From contig NZ_CP048878.1 in assembly GCF_011009015.1 (NCBI RefSeq), forward strand, positions 919,501-983,500: 64,000 nt of DNA, given 5' to 3'. The stretch's first letter is position 1. Each line of letters opens with the position of its first letter. The notes beneath the pieces are model-generated. The model ran no database searches. It was not told the origin of the DNA and saw only the letters and a list, made by a program, of their open reading frames with translations. A program made the position numbers and the translations under genes. Source of the DNA: Spartinivicinus ruber. Its GTDB lineage: Bacteria > Pseudomonadota > Gammaproteobacteria > Pseudomonadales > Zooshikellaceae. Positions 50,854-59,378 of this stretch are shown here, in pieces.

Positions 50854-52198
50854 ATGAAAAGCGATAACCAACTTAATGATAGAGGGCATCCAACTCAACT
50901 TCCCAAAGAACTCATTGACTGGTTAGCTAGGCCAGTAAAGCGGTTTTTGCACATTGAAACAGCTGTGGGCTGGGTACTTTTATTATTTACTATTGCGGCA
51001 CTCGTACTTTCTAATTCTTCTTGGAGCCATATTTTTATGGCAATATGGGAAATTCCAATAGGTATTCATATTGGTTCGCTAGAATTCAGTCGCTCACTAC
51101 GTGAATGGATCAATGAAGCTTTAATGACATTGTTTTTTTTTCTTATTGCACTAGAACTTAAACGGGAGCTTGTGCTCGGTGAGTTACGTACCCCATGTAT
51201 GGCAGCCTTACCAATAGCGGCGGCACTGGGAGGTAGTTAATACCAGCTACCATTTATTTAATGCTGCAACTAGGTCAGCCAGGCCAGAATGGCTGGGGTA
51301 CCGTAATGGCAACGGATACAGCGTTTGTTATTGGGTGTCTGGCATTACTGGGGGCTCGCATTCCCCAGAGTTTACGAATATTTATGCTGTCACTAGCTAT
51401 TGTTGATGATATTGGCGCTATCCTAGTTGTAAGCATTGGTTATGGTAGTCGCATTCATTGGGAAATCCTTGCCTTATCTGCTATCGGCGTTGTTATTGTG
51501 AGGGTTATGACATTGCTTGGTGTTCGAAGCATAACTCTCTATTTTCTAATAGGTGGGATAATTTGGCTCATAATTGATGCATCCGGAGTACATGCAACAA
51601 TTACTGGTATCATCCTTGGCTTGATGACACCAACCGTTAAATGGGTAACTGATAAACATCTGCATACCATTTTGGACAGTGTGGGAGTGATGCCAGAAGC
51701 TCATCATAAAAAAAAGCCACGAATCACCGAATGGCATTACGAACAGCGGAGGCTGCAGCACGTGAAGCACTATCACCAGTCGAGCGATTGGAAGCGTTGT
51801 TACACCCATGGGTTGGATTCGTTATTATGCCACTTTTTGCTTTTGCTAATGCTGGAATATTAATAAATTTCACAGATTTTGGAAACTCCATTACCTTAGC
51901 TGTTTTTTTGGGGTTTACACTAGGTAAACCGATAGGAGTACTTATCTTCAGTTGGATAGTTGTATTTACAGGTATAGCTTCACGCCCAGCGAACTTAAGC
52001 TGGTTATTATTATTGGCGGGAGGCTTTTTGGCAGGTATTGGCTTTACAATGGCGTTGTTTATTGCCAATTTAGCTTTTAGCCCAACCCTAATCAATTCTG
52101 CCAAGCTGGGGATTTTTTCAGCGTCATTGTTTTCTGCAATATTAGGTATCTCACTGTTGAGTTTATGGGCTGCTTTTGAAAAAAAACTGGATAATTAA
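50854..52198 (+). pseudogene. nhaA: Frameshifted NhaA sodium/proton antiporter
   Basis: Three frames together encode NhaA. The first (to a stop at 51238) carries LHIETAVGWVLLLFTIAALV and FFFLIALELKRELVLGEL. The second (to about 51740) has GTVMATDTAFVIGCLALLGARIPQSLRIFMLSLAIVDDIGAI, including the ion-binding Asp pair. The third (to 52198) has LEALLHPWVGFVIMPLFAFANAG and GFLAGIGFTMALFI. Two frameshifts, near 51228-51245 and near 51720-51740, break it. Unless these are sequencing errors, no full protein is made. Confidence 0.85.
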
Positions 52199-52293
52199 GT
52201 GGGTTACTAACTTAGTAAGGTTTTAATTCGGCATAGTACGTACCATACCCACCTGTAAATACCCATTCATTATATCGAATAGGTGATATCAAA

Positions 52294-52689
52294 ATGTTGC
52301 TTATAACTTCTAGCCATCCACAATCTCAAGGAGAAGAAATTGTAAACAGCATCAGTCACGGAATCGGTTTGATTGCGGTATTGATTGGAGCCCCATTTCT
52401 TAAATATGGCGATGTTGGTATTATTGTTGGTGTTAGCATCTTTCTTTCGAGAGTTATACTGCTTTACCTTTCATCTACACTTTATCATTCACTACCCATT
52501 GGCAAGAGTCCGGCTCCATTAGACCTGAACATACAATGCCAGATATCGCTTTGTCTTGGCGGGGGATACAGTCGGAGTCATTTTTTTGCCACAGGCTCGT
52601 GCTTAAAGTTTGGCCACTTCATCTGACATTTATTTGTTTTAGCAGGTACGACATGTCATTATTTCTCAGTACTTGGGTATGTGATTTAA
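52294..52689 (+). pseudogene. Decayed hemolysin III (YqfA-like) gene
   Basis: The first frame starts MLLITSSHPQSQGEEIVNSISHGIG and reaches LYLSSTLYHSLPIG, the conserved HlyIII opening. After that comes a large internal deletion. A later piece in another frame reads KFGHFI, a stop in place of Trp, then HLFVLAGTTCHYFSVLGYVI and TAA at 52687, the conserved HlyIII end. So the gene has lost its centre and acquired a nonsense codon. It is the final gene of the decayed transport pair behind HflKC. Confidence 0.8.
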
Positions 52690-52811
52690 TAAACAAATTT
52701 ATGTTTGTTCAAATGTTTTAAACTATATGGAATAGCAAATAGAAACAACTTGGTTAAAAAGCTATAAGCTTTAACAGCTAATAAAAAATACTGTATTGCG
52801 AGATAAAAACT

Positions 52812-53099
52812 CTATTTTTCATTGTCTAATTTTTCCATTTCTTCTTTAATCCAGTGGTAAACCTTTGATTGAGATATATTGTTAGCATGAAAATTTCTCT
52901 TGATTAGCTTCTCGATCATTAAAGCTTCATCTTTTGAGTAACCTTCTGATTGCGCAATCTTGTTAATAAGGTTTAGAACTTCATAACCTTCATTTTTATT
53001 GAATAAATCCATCCCTAAGTTTCCTTTTAGTCTAGAATCATTAGATTTTGTTTTCCAATGATATATATAATTTAACTCTCTTTTATTGATTACTGACAT
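52812..53099 (-). CDS. Hypothetical small protein
   Basis: The 95-aa basic, helical, soluble protein (YEVLNLINKIAQSEGYSKDEALMIEKLIKRNF, YHWIKEEMEKLDNEK) has no recognised family. It is isolated on the minus strand with its upstream region facing the next plus-strand gene. Confidence 0.45.
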   Translation of the reverse strand: MSVINKRELNYIYHWKTKSNDSRLKGNLGMDLFNKNEGYEVLNLINKIAQSEGYSKDEALMIEKLIKRNFHANNISQSKVYHWIKEEMEKLDNEK

Positions 53100-53305
53100 G
53101 AGAACACCTATTTTATTGACCTTAAAATATTTGTGGGGAAAGTTAAGTTACTTATTTAAGTATATGCTAATAAATGAACTTTTAGCAAAAGGGTTAGACT
53201 AATATACAAGTCTAACTAGAGTGAATTATGTAAAACAGCTTCAAGTTTAAATATAGTGAAATGTAATTTATTTTGATTTTTCAATATCCTGTAGGAACTT
53301 TATAT

Positions 53306-53638
53306 ATGGAACTGCAATCAACGAAAAAGCTACAAAGTGATGATGTGCAAGCTATTCTTAGCTTTTTAGATAGTTACTTTATTACTCAGATTGAAGAAAA
53401 AAGAGGAGGAAATTTGGATAGTGCTGCAAGAATAGCATGTGCGAGTATCCTACTAGATATGAGTATGTACTTACATGAAATATCTGAAGATACCAAATAT
53501 AACCATGCATTATGTTGGTTAAACAAGAAGATTTTGGCTGAAATTAGCTCTCATATAAAATACCAAGATTACTACCCTAATCGTTTATTGATAAATAATA
53601 TCAAGTCGTTGCAAATGGGGATTGATGCAAGTAAGTAA
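53306..53638 (+). CDS. Hypothetical small protein
   Basis: I use ATG 53306 (MELQSTKKLQSDDVQAIL), which has TAGGA upstream, rather than TTG 53273. The 110-aa product is a helical soluble protein (SFLDSYFITQIEEKRGGNLDSAARIACASIL) with no named family. It lies in the accessory segment before the duplicated right end of the element. Confidence 0.45.
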   Translation: MELQSTKKLQSDDVQAILSFLDSYFITQIEEKRGGNLDSAARIACASILLDMSMYLHEISEDTKYNHALCWLNKKILAEISSHIKYQDYYPNRLLINNIKSLQMGIDASK

Positions 53639-53726
53639 ATAAAAGTCTGTTTTTTTAATAAGTTCGAAATATTTGTAGATTCTTTGCATAAGGTTTCTGA
53701 TACGTTAAGTAACTATAGGGTGAACT

Positions 53727-54173
53727 ATGTTTTCCATGCTTAAAACTATTATATTATCAGCTGGATTATTTATCAGTGTAACAACATTTTCTGAAACCAT
53801 TGAGTTGGTAGATGGAACTATAATTGTAGGAGATGTCACTTCACTCAATGGTGGGGTTTATTTAATCAATACGTCTAGCTTAGGGCAAGTGCGGATAGAG
53901 CAAAGTAAGGTTCGCTCAATCAGCAAAGGGAAAGTTGTCTCTAGTTCAGGAAATGATTTATCAATCAATTCTATTGTTAATATCCCTAAAGCAATGACAG
54001 CTATTCAAACGCTACAGAATGACCCACAGATAAAAGCTATTCTTGCTGATCCGGAGCTTATGCGTCTTATTAGCAGTGGTGATCTTAATGCACTGCAAAG
54101 CAACCCTAAGATACAAGGATTAATGGCTAATCCTAATGTTAGATCTATTACGACTGAAATAATTGGAAAGTAA
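53727..54173 (+). CDS. Secreted protein with LSm-like and STI1-like parts
   Basis: The 148-aa precursor has a signal peptide (LKTIILSAGLFISVTTFS). A small beta domain (ETIELVDGTIIVGDVTSLNGGVYLINTSSLGQVRI) recalls LSm-like folds. The C-terminus NDPQIKAILADPELMRLISSGDL and SNPKIQGLMANPNV repeats the DP pattern seen in STI1-type motifs. Its function is unknown; it would be periplasmic or secreted. Confidence 0.55.
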   Translation: MFSMLKTIILSAGLFISVTTFSETIELVDGTIIVGDVTSLNGGVYLINTSSLGQVRIEQSKVRSISKGKVVSSSGNDLSINSIVNIPKAMTAIQTLQNDPQIKAILADPELMRLISSGDLNALQSNPKIQGLMANPNVRSITTEIIGK

Positions 54174-54382
54174 CTGGTAGTGAGCATGAAATCATTTTCA
54201 ATTTTAGGAGGGTGAGTATTTTTTATTTTATGTGAATCGATTATCGTTTGGAATATTTATTATATAGGTACTTTTATTTGTTGAAATATAAATATTGGTT
54301 GGAACCAGTTACAAGGAAAGAGGAGTAGAGTAAGTGATTCATAGTTTATAAAAATTAAATTAAACCTTCACACTCCAACATC

Positions 54383-54468
54383 TTGACACCTAACACACCT
54401 CAGGTGTAGCCTTAAATCACTACTAAATACCAAGCGGTTTCCGCACCCGTCAGATTTGCGGTTTTTTT
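54383..54468 (+). ncRNA. C4-like antisense leader RNA, copy 2
   Basis: TTGACA (54383-54388) overlaps a perfect palindrome ACACCTCAGGTGT (54395-54407), a likely operator that is degenerate in copy 1. CCGCA (54441-54445) pairs with TGCGG (54457-54461) before seven T's, ending a short RNA. The form resembles the leader of phage antirepressor operons under C4-type antisense control; this is by resemblance only. Confidence 0.4.
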
Positions 54469-54637
54469 GTGCCTGTTGTTTGCGCACAATCCTGCTTTGC
54501 CATGCATGTTTGTTATGGCGGGTGGAGAGGGGTAAATATAATACCATTCTATGGGAATAGCCCCCGCCGTCTTGGTACGGTAGTTGACACCTGCCTTTCC
54601 CGAAAGGCTTTTAAACTAAAATACCAAGGAGGCCAGG

Positions 54638-55216
54638 ATGGCTACTTTAAATGCAAGTACTCCCTTTCAGTTAGTACCTAACCCTTATCATATCGTCCCT
54701 AATCCCTTTGAATATAATCGCGCTAAAATCCGTACTGCCTTACATCACAGTGGTGAGATTTGGTTTTGTGCTAAGGATGTTTGTGAGGCGGTGGGGTTAC
54801 GTTGGCAGGGGGTAGGTAAATCCCTGCGGAATATTCCAGCCGAGTGGATCAGTATTGCCAGCTTACCGAATGGGGATTTTCAACAGGATATGTATATTAT
54901 TTGCGAGCCGGCTTTGTATCGGTTGGTGTTTCGCTCGAATAAATCCCTAGCCGTAGATTTTACCAATTGGGTGTGCTGTGAAATTATCCCTACTATTCGT
55001 AAGCAAGGTTGTTATGACCAGGTGAGCCAACAAGACCAAGTTAAAATCACTAAAACCATTGTGAAATTAGTGAAAGAATTAAGCCATACCCAAGATGCGT
55101 TTATTTTTGATTTATTAAAACGTCGCTTAACAAGCTTGTGTAATTGCTTAGGTGAACCCATGCCTAACCTGGAATTGTTAGGGCAAAACCGTAATCAATT
55201 AGGGCTGGGGGTATAA
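54638..55216 (+). CDS. BRO-N domain antirepressor, copy 2
   Basis: The 192-aa protein is nearly identical to the one at 14555; visible changes are NGDFQQ for DGEFKQ, AVDF for AIDF and SQQDQVK for SREEQVN. The BRO-N DNA-binding fold covers about residues 25-120. AAGGAGG precedes the ATG. As the copy inside the complete element, it is the more likely functional antirepressor for the cleavage-deficient repressor at 19501 (inference). Confidence 0.8.
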   Translation: MATLNASTPFQLVPNPYHIVPNPFEYNRAKIRTALHHSGEIWFCAKDVCEAVGLRWQGVGKSLRNIPAEWISIASLPNGDFQQDMYIICEPALYRLVFRSNKSLAVDFTNWVCCEIIPTIRKQGCYDQVSQQDQVKITKTIVKLVKELSHTQDAFIFDLLKRRLTSLCNCLGEPMPNLELLGQNRNQLGLGV

Positions 55217-55221
55217 CGACA

Positions 55222-55551
55222 ATGGAAGCGATTCAATTAACCCCTGAACAAGAAAAAGCCTTAGCTGCCGGTAAAATTCAGGTAGTCGGTAAAAATAAAG
55301 TGTATTGGTTGTGTGAGGCTGAGCTACACGAATTAAATCCCTTTATTCAGCTGTCAGTAAAAGATGCAATTGCTCAGGCTGAAACCCTGAATTTCTTGCT
55401 GCAAACTTTGCTGGGTGAGCAGGAAGCAGATGGGAATATTATTAATTATGCCGTAGCTGATCGGGAAGGGATGACCCTGGTGATTGATTATATTATGAAG
55501 CTGATGCAGTTTTTAGCAATCAAACAACCGGCTGAGACGACCACCTTTTAG
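55222..55551 (+). CDS. Antirepressor-linked small protein, copy 2
   Basis: This 109-aa protein differs from copy 1 at three residues (EKA for EQA, GKNK for GQNK, KQPAE for KHPAE). It follows the BRO gene by five bases and ends 35 bases before a terminator. Conservation of both copies suggests selection on the pair. Function unknown. Confidence 0.6.
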   Translation: MEAIQLTPEQEKALAAGKIQVVGKNKVYWLCEAELHELNPFIQLSVKDAIAQAETLNFLLQTLLGEQEADGNIINYAVADREGMTLVIDYIMKLMQFLAIKQPAETTTF

Positions 55552-55585
55552 CGTTACTTTTTAACTCTGCTTTTTTGTGTCAATC

Positions 55586-55623
55586 AATACCCAATTGCTT
55601 CTTTAGCTGTTGGGTATTTTTTT
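55586..55623 (+). terminator. Terminator of the antirepressor operon, copy 2
   Basis: AATACCCA and TGGGTATT form the stem, followed by a T-run, in the same position relative to the upstream gene as in copy 1. The gene-free stretch 55624-55975 further contains only the minus-strand tRNA terminator. Confidence 0.85.
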
Positions 55624-55810
55624 ATCCGCTTTTTTGTCAACTGTCTGCATTACTAGTGTAATAGGGGTATGTAAATATTTACCTATTTTAACTGATATTG
55701 ACTGAAATAGGTTAAATTTTACATCGGCCTTTTTTTAGTTGCTAGCGCAATGGTGATTAATGGGTTTATAAGGGCAATAAATAAACAGGGGATTTAATGG
55801 GTATTTTTAA

Positions 55811-55836
55811 ACAAAAAAGCCGACATTAGCCGGCTT
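55811..55836 (-). terminator. Terminator downstream of tRNA-Ile
   Basis: AAAGCCG/CGGCTTT with an A-run on its left makes a minus-strand terminator about 140 bases after the tRNA 3' end. Confidence 0.65.
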
Positions 55837-55975
55837 TGTAATAACCATCTCGGTGCGTTAATCGAGATAATTGGGTAACCCCGGGTTAGGGCTGACACTT
55901 TGTTGACACACCCGTGATTTGGGCGTTTTGTTAGTGTCTTGTTACAACAAGAAGCTTGTTCTTATTGCTGTAAAC

Positions 55976-56052
55976 TGGTGGGCCCACCAGGACTTGAACC
56001 TGGGACCTGCCGATTATGAGTCGGACGCTCTAACCAACTGAGCTATGGGCCC
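55976..56052 (-). tRNA. tRNA-Ile2 (anticodon CAT), integration target
   Basis: The 77-base cloverleaf on the minus strand starts GGGCCCATAGCTCAG, has the anticodon loop CTCATAA and the T-arm GGTTCAAGTC, and encodes CCA. The CAT anticodon allows Met or lysidine-modified Ile. The acceptor pairs C4-G69 and C5-G68 with discriminator A73 are the TilS recognition set, and the GACTCATAATC arm matches ileX-type genes, so tRNA-Ile2 is preferred. Its 3' 48 bases (55976-56023) are attR, repeated at 15888. Confidence 0.88.
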
Positions 56053-56686
56053 GGAATGGAGGCAGGATTATACCCGGATGACTTTTACTTGGCTATAGCC
56101 AAATTGAAAAAAATAAGTGAGGGTTATTTATTAAGATAATATGTCTACTCTTTGTTCACTATATTCTAGTGCGCAACCAATAGTATTTTCATCTTAAGTC
56201 TAATAGCTTGTTTAAAAGATAACTGTTAGAAAATTGTGTTTCCTTTTATTTACGTCAGAGGCTCCCCCAGCAAGGTAGAGTTGTACTACTTTTAATGATT
56301 AAGTGAGTGCTTTTTAGTCAGTCGATTCAGCTGAAATGTGCATTTTTAATCAATATGTTGAATAATTGCTGCTGCCTTTAAGAAGTGTGAATTATAAGAC
56401 AGTTTCTCGCTACGGCTGATAACAAAGCAGGCTTTTCGCTACTTTGCCAGTTTAAGGAAGCAGATGTAGGCTTTATCATGAAGTGGAATAAACAGGCAGC
56501 TGTTTTTAGCTTTTTCGTCAAACCTAGAGGGTGTTGCAATACTATTACGCTTACTAGCCAGGCACTGAAAAACGGCGCTCATTATTTATTCGGTGGTAAT
56601 CAGCAGTGCTTTTTATTCGGCTCTCGCCTTGTGGTTGGGCTTGTAAATCTTTGTAACATTCTCATCAGAAGTAAGGGATCAGAAAC
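56053..56686. other. Gene-free stretch between tRNA and the T6SS operon
   Basis: Only short frames such as 56478-56708 occur here, without a ribosome site or recognisable product, and the last overlaps the next gene. The stretch must hold the tRNA promoter (right of 56052, minus strand) and the T6SS operon promoter; I can define neither with confidence. Confidence 0.5.
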
Positions 56687-58810
56687 ATGGAGCTGTTGCT
56701 TCTTGTAGTAAGTGCTCAAAAACATGAAATGGGTTCTGAGGCCAGCCGTTTGTTTCAAACCTCTGGTGGTACAGTGGGGCGATCTGCTGGTTGTGACTGG
56801 GTGTTGCCAGATAAACAACGTCATCTTTCTGGTAAGCATTTATCCATCAACTATCGTGATGGGGCCTTTTATCTCACTGACACAAGTACTAATGGTGTAT
56901 TTATCAATGGTTCTGTAGAACCGCTTGGGCGTGAGAATCAATATCAACTCAGGCATGGTGACAGGCTTCAACTTGCCGACTTTGAAATGGTGGTTGAAGT
57001 CAGAGACGATGCCCACCGTATACCCCATAACTTTGATAAAACAGAATTTACAGGGGGGGACTTTGGCCATCCCGCAGCAGGTTTTGGCCAAGATAACCTA
57101 ATTCAATCAGCTGTGGACCAAGACCGTTTTGATCCAGTTTCAGCCTTTGGTGATGAAAAACCAGCAGAGTCTTCATCGTTTGGTGGTTTTGGTGGAGATG
57201 ACTTATTAAATGGCTTTGGGAGTGGTGGTAGCCATGATCCTTATAAAGGCTTTTTAAGTGATGATGGATTACAAAAAGATCATGACTCAGTGATGGACTC
57301 ATACTTCGAGCCACCTAAACCCCAAGAAAGCCAATGGGAAAACTTTAACGCCAGTTTAGATAACCCCCCACCAGAGCAAAGCAGCGAAGAAAGTTTTGAG
57401 AGTTTTTCTGCGCTTGATCCAGACCCTTATAACTTACCACAGCCAGCTGAGGGAAAACCCCATGAAGATATTTTAGCTGGCTTTGGTGGTGCCACCGAGC
57501 AGCAGAAAACAGAGCCACCGACTGATTATTTTGCTGGTCAACCAGAACCCCAGTCGCAAGAGCCAGCTGATGACTTTGCTGCTAAAAAAGACTCATTCCC
57601 AGACTTTGAGGAGCCACAACAACCAACCTTCTCTGAAGATTTTAAGCAACGGCCAGAGTTAGAACAGGCAGCGCCAGAAGAGCCTATCTTTCCGTTTGAT
57701 GAACAACAGTCTTCTAGTAATGACAGCTTTTCTGGGGAGAGCTTCAGCGCGTTTGACCAATTTACTACTGAGTCTTTTCAAGAGGTACCCGCAGATATAC
57801 CTGATCAAGATATCTCTGCTCAGCCAGAACCAAGCAGCGAGTCTACTGAAAATGGCGGGTTTGGGCTAACCATGTTTGGCTTTGTTGATAAGCCAGAAAC
57901 AGAGGAAGACCCAACAGAAAAAAGTCCATTTGCAGAGGAGTCTTTCAACTCTTTTGAACAAAAAGAGCCAGAAATGTCCTTTGCAAATCAGACACCACTG
58001 GAACAGCTAAAACCAGACATACCTCAGTCGTCATCGTTTGAGGTAGAGCCATCTGCTAGTTCAGTATCAGAGCCACCAGCTAGCTCAAGACCACAACAAC
58101 CAGCCCAGCCCAGCCACCAAGAGCCGGTAATTAGACAATACCAAAACCACAACCAGCCAGCTGCCCAGTCATCACCACCACCGCAACCAACTGTTCCTCA
58201 AGCACCAGTGAAAATGGATAAAGCATTTTTAATGTTGCTGGATGAGCTTGGTATTGACCCAGATGCGGTTTCACCTCAGCAGCTGCAAGTGTTGCCAAGA
58301 ATTATTGGCCAAATCACCCGAAAAACCATCGGTGGGTTGATTCAATTATTAATGAGTCGGGCTAATCTGAAGAATGAGTTTCGGATGTCAGTCACCATGA
58401 TTCAAACTCAAGAAAATAATCCGTTGAAGTTTTGTGTGAATGAAGAACAAGCCATTAAGCAAATGCTGGTTAATCCAATGATAGGCTATCTTGATCCTGT
58501 TGAAGCAGTGGAAGAAGCGCTAAATGACTTTCAAATACATCAGTTGGCGGTTATGTCTGCGACGCGTTCGGCACTCAACTATATGTTAAAACGGCTTGAC
58601 CCTGAGCGGTTGGAGCAGAAATTTGAAGATTCAAAAAGCAAAGGGATGGTGTTAGGTAATAAACGTGCCCGTTATTGGGAAGCCTACAAAGAGTTTTATC
58701 AAGACATTTTAGAAGAAGAAAATGTTTTTCAGTCTTTATTTGGTAATGAATTTGCCAATGCCTATGAAAAACAAGTGCAAGCCTATTTAAACGGTAAGAA
58801 AGGAGGTTAG
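56687..58810 (+). CDS. tagH: T6SS FHA-domain protein TagH
   Basis: The 707-aa protein has an N-terminal FHA domain (20-105; GGTVGRSAGCDWVLPD, SGKHLSINYRDG, DTSTNGVFING) that binds phosphothreonine. About 380 residues of acidic Pro/Gln/Ser/Phe-rich linker follow, and then the TagH/ImpI C-terminal domain (505-700; LDELGIDPDAVSPQQL, GGLIQLLMSRANLKNEFRMSVTMIQ, YWEAYKEFYQDIL). It links threonine-kinase signalling to T6SS assembly. No PpkA/PppA gene is in the window. It starts the operon. Confidence 0.9.
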   Translation: MELLLLVVSAQKHEMGSEASRLFQTSGGTVGRSAGCDWVLPDKQRHLSGKHLSINYRDGAFYLTDTSTNGVFINGSVEPLGRENQYQLRHGDRLQLADFEMVVEVRDDAHRIPHNFDKTEFTGGDFGHPAAGFGQDNLIQSAVDQDRFDPVSAFGDEKPAESSSFGGFGGDDLLNGFGSGGSHDPYKGFLSDDGLQKDHDSVMDSYFEPPKPQESQWENFNASLDNPPPEQSSEESFESFSALDPDPYNLPQPAEGKPHEDILAGFGGATEQQKTEPPTDYFAGQPEPQSQEPADDFAAKKDSFPDFEEPQQPTFSEDFKQRPELEQAAPEEPIFPFDEQQSSSNDSFSGESFSAFDQFTTESFQEVPADIPDQDISAQPEPSSESTENGGFGLTMFGFVDKPETEEDPTEKSPFAEESFNSFEQKEPEMSFANQTPLEQLKPDIPQSSSFEVEPSASSVSEPPASSRPQQPAQPSHQEPVIRQYQNHNQPAAQSSPPPQPTVPQAPVKMDKAFLMLLDELGIDPDAVSPQQLQVLPRIIGQITRKTIGGLIQLLMSRANLKNEFRMSVTMIQTQENNPLKFCVNEEQAIKQMLVNPMIGYLDPVEAVEEALNDFQIHQLAVMSATRSALNYMLKRLDPERLEQKFEDSKSKGMVLGNKRARYWEAYKEFYQDILEEENVFQSLFGNEFANAYEKQVQAYLNGKKGG

Positions 58811-58813
58811 AAA

Positions 58814-59311
58814 GTGAAGCTTGCAGTTAGAGAGAGCATTATTGCTAAAAAATATCTTGGGCAGCTGTTAGCAAAGTGGCTGATGCTGCTTTCAGCAGTT
58901 TTTTTGTTAAGTGCTTGTATGCCCTCAAACGAAACCAAGTTAGATTTAAAGTATATAGTAGCGTCGGATGTAAACCCAGACCATAATCAGCGCCCATCGC
59001 CAGTGGTTATACGACTGTTTGAGTTAACAACACCCACCGTATTTGAAAATGCAGAGTTTTTTGGTTTATATCAGCAGCCGCAACAAATCTTGGGTAGCAG
59101 TCTGTTAAATCAGGAAGAGCATGAATTTAGCCCAGGCACCCAAGTAGAACACCGGCTGCTACTGCACCCTAATACTCATTTTGTCGCAGTGCTGGCAGCC
59201 TATCGAGACATTGAAAATGCTAACTGGCGCTTGGTTATACCAGTGAAACCCAAAGAGCGTAGTTCCGCTACCTTATTGGTTAACCGGTTAAGTATTAATT
59301 TAACTCAATAG
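58814..59311 (+). CDS. tssJ: T6SS outer-membrane lipoprotein TssJ
   Basis: The 165-aa precursor starts at GTG 58814 with AAAGGAGG ahead. The signal ends in the lipobox LLSAC (Cys about 35). The mature domain is a transthyretin-like sandwich with PSPVVIRLFELTTPTVFENAEFF, the TssJ signature loop, and ends in LLVNRLSINL. It anchors the TssM periplasmic part to the outer membrane. It follows tagH by three bases. Confidence 0.9.
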   Translation: MKLAVRESIIAKKYLGQLLAKWLMLLSAVFLLSACMPSNETKLDLKYIVASDVNPDHNQRPSPVVIRLFELTTPTVFENAEFFGLYQQPQQILGSSLLNQEEHEFSPGTQVEHRLLLHPNTHFVAVLAAYRDIENANWRLVIPVKPKERSSATLLVNRLSINLTQ

Positions 59312-59322
59312 CATTCTGTCAG

Positions 59323-59357
59323 GAGGCTGTTGCAAAAGCAGCTTTTGCAACAGCCTC
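59323..59357. repeat. Perfect 17-bp hairpin between tssJ and tssK
   Basis: GAGGCTGTTGCAAAAGC (59323-59339) and its exact complement (59341-59357) are separated by one base. No T-run follows, so it is not a simple terminator. It may be an RNA processing or stability element within the operon, or a solo repeat of a mobile family. Confidence 0.85.
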
Positions 59358-59378
59358 AAGAAGTTAAGGAACACATCA

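Larger units (their letters stand above)
54369..56023. repeat. 1.65-kb direct repeat, copy 2 (element right end)
   Basis: This is the second copy of the segment at 14281-15935 with the same gene order. It differs by scattered point changes, mostly silent, and a short length difference near 55640-55690. At its right edge the shared sequence continues into the intact tRNA gene, so this copy sits at the true right junction (attR) of the element. Confidence 0.85.

Noticed and set aside
55976-56052. tRNA-Met elongator as the identity of the CAT tRNA
   Set aside because: The acceptor C4-G69 and C5-G68 pairs with A73 fit TilS recognition and the anticodon arm matches ileX-type tRNAs better; Met cannot be fully excluded without covariance scoring.
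56478-56839. Short frames upstream of tagH
   Set aside because: No ribosome site, overlap with tagH, no recognisable sequence.
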